Assembly: GCA_013284265.1 (NCBI GenBank)
Contig: JABTBR010000003.1
Coordinates: forward strand, 62,001 to 126,000
Direction of reading: 5' to 3'
DNA: 64,000 nucleotides
Origin: Oxalobacteraceae bacterium
Lineage (GTDB): Bacteria; Pseudomonadota; Gammaproteobacteria; Burkholderiales; Burkholderiaceae_D
Position numbers and translations under genes: made by a program. Below the pieces are notes generated by a model. That model worked only from the letters and a program-made list of their open reading frames with translations. It made no database searches and was not told where the DNA came from. Within the stretch, counting starts at the first letter, position 1. Each line of letters starts with the position of its first letter. Shown here piece by piece: positions 26,120 to 34,949 of this stretch.

Positions 26120-27688
26120 TTATCCCAGATACAGTTGGTTGGTGTCCGGCACGGCCGGCGCCAGTTGCGGGAAGCTCAGGCGGAACAGGCAGCCGGGCAG
26201 CCTGGCGTTCTGGCTGCGCGGATTGTGATAGACCTCGACCTCGGCGCCGTGCTGGTGGGCGATCTCGCGCACGATCGCCAGGCCCAGGCCGCTGCCCTCG
26301 GTGTTGCTGCCGAGGATGCGGTAGAAGCGCTCGAACACTTGCTGGCGCTCGGCCTGCGCAATGCCGGGGCCGGTGTCCTCCACCTCCAGCAGCGCATGCT
26401 GGGCCTGGCTGGGGTGGCTGGCGTCGCGCCGCACCCGCACCGTGACGCTGCCGCCGGCCGGGGTGTAGCGCAGCGCGTTGTCGATCAGGTTGGACAGCAG
26501 TTCGCGCAGCATGGTCGGGTCGCCCAGGATGTAGAGCGGGTCGGGCGGGGCTTCGAAGCCCAGGTCGATCTGCTGGGCGAAGGAGGCCGATACCCAGTCC
26601 TGCACAACCTGGCGCGCCAGCTCGCCCAGTTCCAGCGCCACGAAGCTGGTGCCGGCATGGGGCTGGTGCTCGGCCCTGGCCAGGGCCAGCAGCTGGTTGA
26701 CCAGCCGGGTCGCCACTTCGGAACTCTTGGCCAGCTGCAGCAGCGAGCGCCGGATTTCCCCGGCGTCGCTCTGGCGCAGCGCCAGCTCGGATTGCATGCG
26801 CATGCCCGCCAGCGGAGTCTTCATCTGGTGCGCGGCGTCGGCGATGAAGCGCTTTTGCATATCGATCGACAGCGCCAGCCGGCCCAGCATTTCGTTGAGG
26901 GAATTGACCAGCGGCGAGATTTCCTCGGGTACCTGTTTCGATTCGATGGGACTGAGGTCGTCCGGGCGGCGCGCGCGTATGCGTTCCTGCAACTGGGCCA
27001 GCGGCGACAGGCCGCGCGCCAGCGCGAACCAGACCAGGGCAAGCACGATCGGCAGGATGATGAACTGCGGCAGGATCACGCCCTTGATGATGGCGTTGGC
27101 CAGCTGGGCGCGCTTTTCCAGCGTCTCGGCCACCTGCACCAGCGCCAGGCTGGCCTCGTCGGCGGCGCGCTCGTCGAGCGCGATATAGGTGTAGGCCACC
27201 CGCACCGGGGTGCCATGCATGTTGTCGTTGCGAAAGCGCACGATGCCGGCGCGCGCCGCGTCTTCTTCCTGCGGCGCGGGCAGGTCGCGGTCGCCGTCGA
27301 TATAGTCGCTGTTCTGGCCCAGGATCTGGAAATACACGCTGTCGACATCGTCGGCGCGCAGGATGTCGCGGGCCGAGCCGGGCAGGCGCTTGACCAGCTT
27401 GCCGTTGACTTCGCGCACCTGCTGGGCCAGCACGGTGACGCTGTCTTCGAGCGCATGGTCGAAGGGCTGGTTGGCGATGGTCTTGGCCACCAGATAGGTG
27501 ATCGCGATGCTCATCGGCCACAGCAGCAGCAGCGGCGCCAGCATCCAGTCGAGGATTTCGCCGAACAGCGAGTGCTGGATGCCTTCGTCCGTTTCGGCCG
27601 CGGGCGGGCGGTAGGCCTCGTCGGCGCCGGCGAGGCCGTCCGGCTCAGGGTCCGGGTGCGGCCCCACTCCCGCCCCGTGGACCTTCAC
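26120..27688 (-). CDS. two-component sensor histidine kinase, TctE-like
   Basis: 522 residues. Two transmembrane segments (about 49-70 and 205-228) flank a periplasmic sensor region of about 135 residues (2CSK_N type). HAMP-like linker, then HisKA with AAHQMKTPLAGM (phospho-His287), N box LLSNLIDNALRYTPAGG, G1 VEDTGPGIAQ, and G2 GSGLGLAIV. It overlaps the response regulator by 4 bases upstream and directly precedes the symporter genes, so it probably senses the transported solute and controls uptake, as TctED does for tricarboxylates. The ligand is unknown. Confidence 0.9.
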   Translation of the reverse strand: MKVHGAGVGPHPDPEPDGLAGADEAYRPPAAETDEGIQHSLFGEILDWMLAPLLLLWPMSIAITYLVAKTIANQPFDHALEDSVTVLAQQVREVNGKLVKRLPGSARDILRADDVDSVYFQILGQNSDYIDGDRDLPAPQEEDAARAGIVRFRNDNMHGTPVRVAYTYIALDERAADEASLALVQVAETLEKRAQLANAIIKGVILPQFIILPIVLALVWFALARGLSPLAQLQERIRARRPDDLSPIESKQVPEEISPLVNSLNEMLGRLALSIDMQKRFIADAAHQMKTPLAGMRMQSELALRQSDAGEIRRSLLQLAKSSEVATRLVNQLLALARAEHQPHAGTSFVALELGELARQVVQDWVSASFAQQIDLGFEAPPDPLYILGDPTMLRELLSNLIDNALRYTPAGGSVTVRVRRDASHPSQAQHALLEVEDTGPGIAQAERQQVFERFYRILGSNTEGSGLGLAIVREIAHQHGAEVEVYHNPRSQNARLPGCLFRLSFPQLAPAVPDTNQLYLG

Positions 27689-28401
27689 TTGACCTCAGGC
27701 TTGGCCGCCGCCTCGCTGCCGGGGCGGGGCGCATCGGAAAATTTTTCCAGGCAATAGCCCAGCCCGCGCACGGTGGCGATGCGGATGCCGCCGACCTCGA
27801 TTTTCTTGCGCAGCCGGTGCACATACACTTCGATGGCGTTGTTGCTCACTTCCTCGCCCCATTCGCACAGGTGGTCGACCAGCTGCTCCTTGGACACCAG
27901 CCGGCCGGTGCGCGCCAGCAGGATTTCGAGCAGGCCCAGTTCGCGCGCCGACAGGTCCAGCATCTGCTCGTTGATATAGGCGCTGCGCCCGACCTGGTCG
28001 TAGCTGAGCGGACCGTGGCGCACCACGGCCGCGCCGCCGCCGGCGCCGCGCCGGGTCAGGGCGCGCACCCGCGCCTCCAGCTCGGACAGGGCGAAGGGCT
28101 TGGCCATATAGTCGTCGGCACCCAGGTCGAGGCCGTTGACGCGCTGCTCGATCGAGTCGGCCGCCGTCAGGATCAGCACCGGCAGCAGCGAGGCGCGCGC
28201 GCGCAGGCGCCGTAGCACTTCCAGTCCGGACAGCTTGGGCAAGCCCAGGTCGAGTATCAACAGGTCGAACTCCTGGGTCGACAGGGCGGTATCGGCCTCC
28301 TGGCCATTGTTGACGCAATCGATGGCGTAACCGGACTGGCGCAGCGAGCGCGTCAGTCCGTCGGCAAGCACACTGTCATCTTCGGCAAGTAAAATACGCA
28401 T
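27685..28401 (-). CDS. OmpR-family response regulator, TctD-like
   Basis: 238 residues from ATG 28401 (MRILLAEDD), the natural receiver start; a longer frame to 28533 is not needed. Receiver domain with acidic pair EDD, phospho-Asp51 in LLILDLGLPK, and conserved Lys in DYMAKPF. The C-terminal winged helix is complete (ELGLLEILLARTGRLVSKEQLVDHL ... NAIEVYVHRLRKKI). Cognate partner of the kinase at 26120; the divergent gene is recA. Confidence 0.92.
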   Translation of the reverse strand: MRILLAEDDSVLADGLTRSLRQSGYAIDCVNNGQEADTALSTQEFDLLILDLGLPKLSGLEVLRRLRARASLLPVLILTAADSIEQRVNGLDLGADDYMAKPFALSELEARVRALTRRGAGGGAAVVRHGPLSYDQVGRSAYINEQMLDLSARELGLLEILLARTGRLVSKEQLVDHLCEWGEEVSNNAIEVYVHRLRKKIEVGGIRIATVRGLGYCLEKFSDAPRPGSEAAAKPEVK

Positions 28402-28527
28402 GGTGGCTTCTGGACGGGGGGGGAAGCCTGTATTGTGTGGCATTTCGCGCAAGGTGGCGAATTTATGTGCGAGCCCTGTGCGATTGCGCCGGGTTTGCGC
28501 TGTTTCAAGCCGACGCGTAAATCGTGC

Positions 28528-28557
28528 TTGCAATAAGCACTGTTTTTTTATACAGTG
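28528..28557 (+). promoter_or_regulatory. recA promoter with LexA (SOS) box
   Basis: A LexA box CTGT-N8-ACAG at 28540-28555, extended by one base pair more on each side to CACTGT ... ACAGTG. A sigma-70 promoter overlays it: -35 TTGCAA (28528), 17-bp spacer, -10 TACAGT (28551). LexA would therefore cover the -10 box. Distance to the recA ATG is about 50 bp. Confidence 0.88.
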
Positions 28558-28606
28558 TCGCCTGTACCGACCAATTCACCGCGCTCAACCAGGCTGAAAG
28601 ACCATT

Positions 28607-29683
28607 ATGGACGACAAAAAAGCTGTAATACCGGCATCCGAAAAAGCCAAGGCGCTTGCCGCCGCGCTGGCCCAGATCGAAAAGCAGTTCGGCAAGGGTT
28701 CCGTCATGCGCATGGACGCCAGCACCCCGATCGAGGAAGTGCAGGTTGTTTCGACCGGCTCGCTTGGCCTGGACATCGCCCTGGGCGTCGGCGGCCTGCC
28801 GCGCGGCCGCGTGGTGGAAATCTACGGTCCCGAGTCCTCCGGTAAAACCACGCTGACCTTGCAGACCATCGCCGAGATGCAAAAACTGGGCGGCACCTGC
28901 GCCTTTATCGATGCCGAGCACGCGCTCGACGTCGGCTATGCCCAAAAACTGGGCGTCAACCTGCACGAACTGCTGATCTCGCAACCGGACACGGGCGAAC
29001 AGGCGCTGGAAATCTGCGATGCGCTGGTGCGCTCCGGCAGTGTCGACCTGGTCGTCATCGACTCCGTCGCCGCGCTGACCCCACGCGCCGAGATCGAAGG
29101 CGACATGGGCGACTCGCTGCCCGGCCTGCAAGCCCGCCTGATGTCCCAGGCCCTGCGCAAGCTGACCGGCTCGATCAACCGCACCAACACCCTGGTCATC
29201 TTCATCAACCAGATCCGCATGAAAATCGGCGTCATGTTCGGCAGTCCGGAAACGACCACCGGCGGTAATGCGCTGAAGTTCTACGCCTCCGTGCGCCTGG
29301 ACATCCGCCGTACCGGCTCGATCAAGTCCGGCGACGAAGTCATCGGCAACGAAACCAAGGTCAAGGTCGTCAAGAATAAGATCGCGCCGCCGTTCAAGGA
29401 AGCCCACTTCGATATTCTTTATGGCGAAGGCACTTCCCGCGAAGGCGAAATCCTTGATCTGGGCGCGGATGCCAAGATCGTCGAGAAGTCCGGTTCCTGG
29501 TACAGCTATAACGGCGAACGTATCGGCCAGGGCAAGGACAACGCCCGCGCTTATCTGAAGGAGCGTCCGGCGCTGAGCCGGGAAATCGAAAACAAGGTGC
29601 GCGCCTCGCTGGGCGTGCGCGAGCTGCCGCCGCTGGCCGAAGAGAAATCCGAGCCGGTGGCCAAGCTGAAGGCCGTCGATTAA
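28607..29683 (+). CDS. recA: recombinase RecA
   Basis: 358 residues. Walker [13 protein letters not shown], Walker [21 protein letters not shown]2 region with [24 protein letters not shown] (residues about 203-226), all canonical. RecA drives homologous recombination, strand exchange and LexA self-cleavage in the SOS response. An SOS box lies immediately upstream, and recX follows after a terminator and a repeat element. Confidence 0.99.
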   Translation: MDDKKAVIPASEKAKALAAALAQIEKQFGKGSVMRMDASTPIEEVQVVSTGSLGLDIALGVGGLPRGRVVEIYGPESSGKTTLTLQTIAEMQKLGGTCAFIDAEHALDVGYAQKLGVNLHELLISQPDTGEQALEICDALVRSGSVDLVVIDSVAALTPRAEIEGDMGDSLPGLQARLMSQALRKLTGSINRTNTLVIFINQIRMKIGVMFGSPETTTGGNALKFYASVRLDIRRTGSIKSGDEVIGNETKVKVVKNKIAPPFKEAHFDILYGEGTSREGEILDLGADAKIVEKSGSWYSYNGERIGQGKDNARAYLKERPALSREIENKVRASLGVRELPPLAEEKSEPVAKLKAVD

Positions 29684-29712
29684 ATTCGAGCCCGAGTCTG
29701 AGTACCCGAACG

Positions 29713-29747
29713 CCACCGTCTCGCTCCCCGCGGCCGGTGGTTTTTTT
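29713..29747 (+). terminator. putative terminator after recA
   Basis: CCACCG (29713-29718) pairs with CGGTGG (29735-29740), followed by seven T. The loop is long (16 bases, GC-rich and able to fold further), so the structure is weaker than others in the window. Confidence 0.55.
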
Positions 29748-29775
29748 ATTGAACCCAGCGGGCCGCTGGCGTAAT

Positions 29776-29882
29776 TTAAAACCCACGGCAAAGAGCCGGA
29801 GGCCGGCCCCAGCGGGACCGGCGGGGCGCAGCCCCTCCCCGGACCCTGGGGTCGGACCCCAGGGTTACGCCGTGGGTTCTAA
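29776..29882. repeat. dispersed palindromic repeat, copy 2 (long form, opposite orientation to copy 1)
   Basis: Reads AAACCCACGGCAAAGAGCC ... CTGGGGTCGGACCCCAG ... ACGCCGTGGGTT, essentially the reverse complement of copy 1 at 6251, with the internal GGGGCGCAGCCCCTCCCCGG module. It separates the recA terminator from recX. Confidence 0.85.
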
Positions 29883-29932
29883 CAAAGCGTTGCGGCATGT
29901 ATAAATTTACTGCATGCCCTTCGGGAGATAGC

Positions 29933-30391
29933 ATGGCCGTACCACCACTGAGCCTGAAAGGCCGCGCACTGCGCTACCTGTCCATGCGCGAACACAGCCG
30001 CCTGGAACTGGGCCGCAAGCTGGCGCGCTACGCCGACGAACACGACAACGTCGAAGCCCTGCTCGACCTGCTGGAAAAGAATAACTGGCTGTCGCAGGAA
30101 CGCTTCTCCGAAGCACTGATCCACCGCCGCTCCGCCCGCTACGGCAACAGCCGCATCGTGGCCGAGCTGCAAAGCCATGGCGTGGCCGGCGAGGCGTTGC
30201 AGGAACTCAAGGCCGGCCTGAAGGACGGCGAGACGGCGCGCGCCTGCGAAGTGTGGCGCCGCAAATTCGGCACCGTGGCCACCGATGCCGAGACGCGCAA
30301 CAAACAGATGCGCTTCCTGATGCAGCGCGGCTTTTCCCAGCGCGCCGTGCTGGCGGCGCTGCGCGGCAGCGAAGCAGATGAGGATTTTTAA
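29933..30391 (+). CDS. recX: RecA regulatory protein RecX
   Basis: 152 residues from ATG 29933 with GGGAG 7-8 bases upstream; an in-frame ATG at 29897 has none and lies beside the repeat. Contains the three-helix RecX repeats: [23 protein letters not shown] (about residues 6-28), [23 protein letters not shown], and [20 protein letters not shown]. RecX binds RecA filaments and limits their activity. It is unusual only in being separated from recA by about 250 bp holding a terminator and a palindromic repeat, which could uncouple its expression. Confidence 0.93.
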   Translation: MAVPPLSLKGRALRYLSMREHSRLELGRKLARYADEHDNVEALLDLLEKNNWLSQERFSEALIHRRSARYGNSRIVAELQSHGVAGEALQELKAGLKDGETARACEVWRRKFGTVATDAETRNKQMRFLMQRGFSQRAVLAALRGSEADEDF

Positions 30392-30647
30392 GCCAAGCTT
30401 TCCAATATGCTAATTTCATTCATGCAATAAATCACCGCAAGACCCGCTGCCTACCTCTATTTGCGATTACTTTTTCCACTGAAAACCCCAAATTTCCATC
30501 ACGTTTACTACTGCAGTATGCATGTTCCGTCGCAACAAGAGACATGCTGTGCTACACTTTTGGGGTTTTGCAGCGCCGCAGGTGCGGTGGTTGTCCGTAG
30601 AAGCTGCGGCAACGTGCGATGTCAGCACATGGCTGCTTTTTATTTTG

Positions 30648-30661
30648 CCGCATTAGCGGCT
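30648..30661 (+). promoter_or_regulatory. hairpin upstream of the DUF2889 gene
   Basis: GCCGC-ATTA-GCGGC ends 7 bases before the start codon at 30669, where a Shine-Dalgarno sequence would be expected; no clear AGGAG is present. The preceding 250 bp contain no other gene that I can support. Confidence 0.35.
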
Positions 30662-30668
30662 TGGTCTT

Positions 30669-31244
30669 ATGTCCCTGTCAACTCCCGTTTCTCGACGTGC
30701 GCTGCGGCATACCCGCGCAATAGACGTCCAAGCGTTTGCCCGCGACGACGGCTTGTGGGATCTCGACGCCCGTATCACCGATATCAAAGTCAATGACACC
30801 ACGCTCGCTTCGGGAGTACGTCCCGGCGGCAGCCCCCTGCACGACCTTTCCCTGCGCATCACCGTGGATTTGCACCTGAACATCGTCGACGCCGAAGCGG
30901 TGTCCGACAGCGTGCCCTATCCTGGTTTCTGTAACACCATCGGCCCGGCCTACAAGGCGCTGATCGGCCTGAATCTGATGCGTAATTTCCGCTTCGAAGT
31001 CAAACAACGCCTGGCGGGCATCGCCGGCTGCACCCATATCAGCGAGCTGGCGCAGATCCTGCCCACCGCCGCGGTGCAAGCCTTCGCCAACGACGTCTGG
31101 TCCACCCATGACGCGGCCAGCCCCGGCGCCGAATCGACGCAGCAAAAACCCTTTCAACTCGACAAATGCCATGCGCTACGAACCGACGGCGGCGCCGTGG
31201 CGCAGTTTTATCCGCGCTGGGCAGTCAAGCCCGTTCCTGTTTAG
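30669..31244 (+). CDS. DUF2889 domain-containing protein
   Basis: 191 residues, no signal peptide or membrane segment. The pattern RHTRAIDVQAFARDDGLWDLDARITDIK (residues about 13-40), then SLRITVDLHLNIVDAEAVSDSVPYPG and RQRLAGIAGCTHISEL matches DUF2889, a family of unknown function in betaproteobacteria and relatives. It lies between recX and sucC, on the same strand, a placement seen in related genomes as far as I recall. Start choice is uncertain for lack of a clear ribosome site. Confidence 0.85.
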   Translation: MSLSTPVSRRALRHTRAIDVQAFARDDGLWDLDARITDIKVNDTTLASGVRPGGSPLHDLSLRITVDLHLNIVDAEAVSDSVPYPGFCNTIGPAYKALIGLNLMRNFRFEVKQRLAGIAGCTHISELAQILPTAAVQAFANDVWSTHDAASPGAESTQQKPFQLDKCHALRTDGGAVAQFYPRWAVKPVPV

Positions 31245-31340
31245 CGCATCGCAGCATCGCTGCATTGAAGTACCGCTACCATTGTTTCATTTCGCAGTAT
31301 CAACCGATTTTTACACATCAGCATCAGAAGGGAAGCCAGC

Positions 31341-32510
31341 ATGAAAATCCATGAGTATCAAGGCAAAGAAATCCTCCGAAAATACGGAGTGACGGTTCCG
31401 CGCGGCATTCCGTGCCTGTCCGTTGAAGAGGCAGTCAAAGCTGCCGAGACCTTGGGCGGCCCGGTATGGGTAGTCAAGGCGCAGATCCATGCTGGCGGTC
31501 GCGGCAAGGGCGGCGGCGTGAAAGTGGCCAAGTCGCTGGAACAAGTCAAAGAATTCTCCGAGCAGATCCTGGGCATGCAGCTGATCACGCACCAGACCGG
31601 TCCTGAAGGCCAGAAAGTACGCCGCCTGCTGATCGAAGAAGGCGCGGACATCAAGAAAGAACTGTACGTGTCGCTGGTCACCGACCGCGTATCGCAGCGC
31701 GTCGTGCTGATGGCTTCCTCCGAAGGCGGCATGGACATCGAAGAAGTGGCCGAGTCGCACCCAGAGCTGCTGCACTCGATCGCCATCGATCCTTCCGTCG
31801 GCCTGACCGATGCCGAAGCCGATGCCATCTCGACCAAGATCGGCGTGCCTGCCGAGTCGATCGCCGATGCGCGCGTCAACCTGCAAGGCCTGTACAAAGC
31901 CTACTGGGAAACCGATTCCTCGCTGGCCGAAATCAATCCGCTGATCCTGACCGGTTCGGGCAAGGTCATCGCACTGGACGCCAAGTTCAACTTCGACGCG
32001 AACTCGCTGTTCCGCCAGCCGGACATCATGGCTTTCCGCGATCTGGACGAAGAAGATCCAGCCGAAGTCGAAGCATCGAAATTCGATCTGGCCTACATCT
32101 CGCTCGACGGTAACATCGGTTGCCTGGTCAACGGCGCCGGCCTGGCCATGGCCACCATGGACACCATCAAGCTGTTCGGTGGCGAGCCAGCCAACTTCCT
32201 GGACGTAGGCGGTGGTGCTACGGCGGAAAAAGTGACCGAAGCGTTCAAGATCATGCTGAAAAACCCAGGCCTGAAAGCCATCCTGGTGAACATCTTCGGC
32301 GGCATCATGCGTTGCGACGTTATCGCCGAAGGCGTGATCGCAGCCTCGAAAGCTGTTTCCCTGCAAGTGCCGCTGGTCGTGCGCATGAAGGGCACCAACG
32401 AAGATCTGGGCAAGAAGATGCTGGCCGAGTCCGGTTTGCCGATCATCGCAGCCGACACCATGGAAGATGCAGCGAAGAGCGTCGTCGCCGCCGCTGCCGG
32501 TCAAGCTTAA
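31341..32510 (+). CDS. sucC: succinyl-CoA synthetase beta subunit (ADP-forming)
   Basis: 389 residues. N-terminal ATP-grasp start [17 protein letters not shown], then [28 protein letters not shown], and the C-terminal [19 protein letters not shown] that contacts the alpha subunit. With SucD it converts succinyl-CoA to succinate with ATP formation in the TCA cycle. sucD begins 13 bp downstream with an AAGGA site, so the two are one operon. Confidence 0.98.
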   Translation: MKIHEYQGKEILRKYGVTVPRGIPCLSVEEAVKAAETLGGPVWVVKAQIHAGGRGKGGGVKVAKSLEQVKEFSEQILGMQLITHQTGPEGQKVRRLLIEEGADIKKELYVSLVTDRVSQRVVLMASSEGGMDIEEVAESHPELLHSIAIDPSVGLTDAEADAISTKIGVPAESIADARVNLQGLYKAYWETDSSLAEINPLILTGSGKVIALDAKFNFDANSLFRQPDIMAFRDLDEEDPAEVEASKFDLAYISLDGNIGCLVNGAGLAMATMDTIKLFGGEPANFLDVGGGATAEKVTEAFKIMLKNPGLKAILVNIFGGIMRCDVIAEGVIAASKAVSLQVPLVVRMKGTNEDLGKKMLAESGLPIIAADTMEDAAKSVVAAAAGQA

Positions 32511-32523
32511 TTAAGGAATCAAC

Positions 32524-33405
32524 ATGTCCATTCTGATCAATAAAGATACCAAAGTTGTCACCCAGGGGATCACCGGCAAGACCGGCCAGTTCCACACCCG
32601 TATGTGCCGCGACTACGCGAACGGCAAAGCTGCCTTCGTCGCAGGCGTGAACCCTAAGAAGGCCGGCGAAGATTTCGAAGGCATTCCTATTTTCGCTAAC
32701 GTCACCGAAGCGAAAAAAGAAACCGGCGCCAACGTGTCGGTCATCTACGTTCCGCCAGCAGGCGCGGCCGCCGCAATCTGGGAAGCCGTCGAAGCCGAGA
32801 TGGATCTGGCCATTTGCATCACCGAAGGCATTCCTGTCCGCGACATGATGGCCCTGAAGGACCGCATGGCCAAGTCGGGTTCCAAGACCCTGCTGCTGGG
32901 TCCTAACTGCCCAGGCCTGATCACCCCTGACGAAATCAAGATCGGCATCATGCCAGGCCACATCCACAAACAAGGCCGTATCGGCGTTGTTTCGCGTTCG
33001 GGCACCCTGACCTATGAAGCAGTCGGCCAGCTGACCGCACTGGGCCTGGGCCAGTCGAGCGCAGTCGGTATCGGCGGCGACCCGATCAACGGTCTGAAGC
33101 ACATCGACATCATGAAGATGTTCAATGACGATCCTGACACCGACGCGGTCATTATGATCGGCGAAATCGGCGGTCCTGACGAAGCCAACGCTGCGTACTG
33201 GATCAAAGACAACATGAAAAAACCAGTGGTCGGCTTCATCGCCGGCGTCACCGCTCCTCCGGGCAAGCGCATGGGCCACGCCGGCGCGCTGATCTCCGGC
33301 GGTGCCGATACCGCGCAAGCCAAGCTGGAAATCATGGAAGCCTGCGGCATTACCGTGACCAAAAACCCGTCCGAAATGGCGCGTTTGCTGAAAGCTATGC
33401 TGTAA
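32524..33405 (+). CDS. sucD: succinyl-CoA synthetase alpha subunit
   Basis: 293 residues. [21 protein letters not shown] binds Co[13 protein letters not shown] and [12 protein letters not shown] are typical; the phospho-His loop is [14 protein letters not shown] (His near residue 250). Forms the heterotetramer with SucC. A perfect hairpin terminator follows. Confidence 0.98.
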   Translation: MSILINKDTKVVTQGITGKTGQFHTRMCRDYANGKAAFVAGVNPKKAGEDFEGIPIFANVTEAKKETGANVSVIYVPPAGAAAAIWEAVEAEMDLAICITEGIPVRDMMALKDRMAKSGSKTLLLGPNCPGLITPDEIKIGIMPGHIHKQGRIGVVSRSGTLTYEAVGQLTALGLGQSSAVGIGGDPINGLKHIDIMKMFNDDPDTDAVIMIGEIGGPDEANAAYWIKDNMKKPVVGFIAGVTAPPGKRMGHAGALISGGADTAQAKLEIMEACGITVTKNPSEMARLLKAML

Positions 33406-33432
33406 TTAGCCAGCAACGGTAATGTAGTGAAT

Positions 33433-33468
33433 AATAACGGGGAGCCATAGTGCTCCCCGTTATTATTT
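33433..33468 (+). terminator. terminator of sucCD
   Basis: Perfect 13-bp stem AATAACGGGGAGC (33433-33445) with GCTCCCCGTTATT (33452-33464), 6-base loop CATAGT, followed by ATTTGT. An in-frame ATG at 33450 for the next gene falls inside this hairpin, which argues against that start. Confidence 0.85.
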
Positions 33469-33494
33469 GTACAAGCAGGATTCTGGAGACAAGA

Positions 33495-34082
33495 TTGGCA
33501 AAAATCATCATTTCGCGCGAGGGCCAGATTGAGCAGCAAGTTCAACTGAGCAAAGAAAGAATGACGATAGGGCGTCATGCCCATAACGATATCGTGCTGG
33601 CCCATCCCTCGGTCAGCGGCGAGCATGCCGTCATCGTCACCATCCTGGACGATTCCTTCCTGGAGGATTTGCACAGCACCAATGGCACCTTTGTTAACGG
33701 CCATCGCATCGGCAAGCACTTCCTGCAGCATCAGGACCTGATCAAGCTCGCCAAATTTCAGGTCGAGTTCCAGGCCGACGGCGTGCGCCCGCTGGCCGCC
33801 GCCGCTGCCACCGTGTTGCCGCCGCAAGCCAGTATTGAAGTGTTGAATGGAAATAACGCCGGCAAGACGATGACCTTGAGCAAACCCTTGACCAGCCTGG
33901 GACGTCCTGGGGTCCAGGTGGTGGTGATCAACCGCAACGGTGAGACCTATACGATTACTCATGCCGAAGGCGAACGCATCCCCTTACTGAATGGCAAGCC
34001 GATGGACCGGCAGCCGCAGCGGCTCAAGGACGGCGATGTGATCGACCTGAGCGGCACGCAGATGGCCTTCCGGCTGAGCTGA
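33495..34082 (+). CDS. FHA domain protein with a second degenerate FHA-like domain
   Basis: 195 residues from a TTG start at 33495, supported by GGAG 6 bases upstream and because the only earlier ATG lies in the sucCD terminator. The first FHA domain (about 1-85) has phosphothreonine-binding residues GRHAHNDIVL, SGEHAVI and STNGTFVNG. After an Ala-rich linker, residues about 105-195 (TLSKPLTSLGRPGVQVVVINR ... LLNGKPMDRQPQRLKDGDVIDL) look like a second FHA fold without the SxxH phosphopeptide residues. Such proteins read Ser/Thr phosphorylation; the partner is unknown. It precedes the pilin array. Confidence 0.85.
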   Translation: MAKIIISREGQIEQQVQLSKERMTIGRHAHNDIVLAHPSVSGEHAVIVTILDDSFLEDLHSTNGTFVNGHRIGKHFLQHQDLIKLAKFQVEFQADGVRPLAAAAATVLPPQASIEVLNGNNAGKTMTLSKPLTSLGRPGVQVVVINRNGETYTITHAEGERIPLLNGKPMDRQPQRLKDGDVIDLSGTQMAFRLS

Positions 34083-34097
34083 ATGGCTGCTGGCGAC

Positions 34098-34185
34098 TGA
34101 CAAAAAACGTCACTTGGCTTGCTTGCACGCAAAAATTGACAGTCTGGCCATGTTGACTGACAAAATTTGTCAGTCAACATGGCCA
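34098..34185 (+). promoter_or_regulatory. candidate PilR-type upstream activating sites of pilin 1, including a 41-bp perfect palindrome
   Basis: TGACAAAAAACGTCA at 34098-34112, then a perfect inverted repeat with 20-bp arms (34145-34164 and 34166-34185) around one central A; its core is TGACAAAATTTGTCA. The half-site TGAC/GTCA recurs upstream of each pilin. In Pseudomonas, PilR activates pilA from TGTC-containing sites upstream of a sigma-54 promoter, so an activator site is the best reading. The palindrome could also terminate the FHA transcript, although no T-run follows. Confidence 0.55.
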
Positions 34186-34234
34186 AAAATGGCAAGATTG
34201 ACGCGTTAACAGCAAAAATTGTCCCAAAGTAGGC

Positions 34235-34250
34235 TGGCACGGCGATTGCT
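34235..34250 (+). promoter_or_regulatory. sigma-54 promoter of pilin 1
   Basis: TGGCACGGCGATTGCT matches the RpoN consensus TGGCACG-N4-TTGC(A/T), with GG at -24 and GC at -12. About 50 bp before the pilin start. Confidence 0.88.
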
Positions 34251-34301
34251 ATTAGCTAGATGCAGTACTACTAACCTTACTCTTTCAGGAATAATGAAAA
34301 T

Positions 34302-34787
34302 ATGAAATCGTTGAAAATGGTCAAGAAACAAGCTCAAGCTGGCTTCACCCTTATCGAACTGATGATTGTCGTTGCTATTATCGGCATTCTGTCCGCAGTG
34401 GCAATTCCTGCGTACAGTGATTACACCGTCAAGGCCAAGGTTGCCAACATTCACGGCGCTGTTCTTGCAATGAAAACCCACATCGGCCTTTGCATTATGG
34501 AAAATGGTAACGATAAGACCCAGTGCAGCACTGGCGACGCTGGCGTCCCTACCTTCACTGCTACCAAGGAAGTCGCATCGGCTAAGGTGACGGATGGCAC
34601 TATTGAGTTGACCTTGGCAGCAAGCGGTCTGGGTACAGATTTCGATGGCAAAAAAGTCAGCTATGTCCCGGACATTACCGTTGGCGCGAGCAACGTGAAC
34701 TGGTCTGTGGTCACTACTGTAACTCACGTCGCAGCAAAGGCAGCTTTGGAGAAAAACAACATTGCTGCTGCTGCTCCAGCACCATAA
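34302..34787 (+). CDS. type IV pilin (major pilin-like), copy 1
   Basis: 161 residues. Short basic leader [14 protein letters not shown] cut before Phe (prepilin peptidase site G|FTLIE), then the N-terminal hydrophobic helix [20 protein letters not shown] with Glu5. Mature protein has only two Cys (in [17 protein letters not shown]), close together in the middle rather than at the C-terminus as in classic PilA, and ends in an AAAAPAP tail absent from the other copies. It is the most divergent of four tandem pilins. A sigma-54 promoter precedes it and a strong terminator follows. Confidence 0.92.
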   Translation: MKSLKMVKKQAQAGFTLIELMIVVAIIGILSAVAIPAYSDYTVKAKVANIHGAVLAMKTHIGLCIMENGNDKTQCSTGDAGVPTFTATKEVASAKVTDGTIELTLAASGLGTDFDGKKVSYVPDITVGASNVNWSVVTTVTHVAAKAALEKNNIAAAAPAP

Positions 34788-34822
34788 GACGAGTCGGCGG
34801 CATACTTGCCGCCTGCCAAAAC

Positions 34823-34854
34823 AAAAAAACCAGGCCTTATGCCTGGTTTTTTTG
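34823..34854 (+). terminator. terminator of pilin 1
   Basis: 13-bp arms AAAAAAACCAGGC (34823-34835) and GCCTGGTTTTTTT (34841-34853), loop CTTAT. Strong, and A/T-flanked so potentially bidirectional. It makes read-through into pilin 2 unlikely. Confidence 0.9.
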
Positions 34855-34881
34855 TTTTGGCCTTGCGTTTTGTCCAAAGGC

Positions 34882-34903
34882 TGACAAAAGCGACGCTTGC
34901 AAT
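34882..34903 (+). promoter_or_regulatory. degenerate promoter region of pilin 2 (-24 element lost)
   Basis: Homologous to the sigma-54 promoter regions of pilins 3 and 4: the -12 part CGCTTGC and the following GAGTGTGG are kept, but at the -24 position there is AAAAGCGAC instead of TGGCACGG. One TGAC half-site precedes it. RpoN needs the -24 GG, so this promoter is probably inactive. Confidence 0.6.
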
Positions 34904-34949
34904 TACCGAGTGTGGCGTCCAATCTTCGTAATCACTCATGAGTAGCAAA

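Noticed and set aside
30461..30796. 111-codon frame upstream of and overlapping the DUF2889 gene
   Set aside because: No ribosome site, overlaps the conserved start of DUF2889 in another frame, and the sequence matches nothing I recognise.
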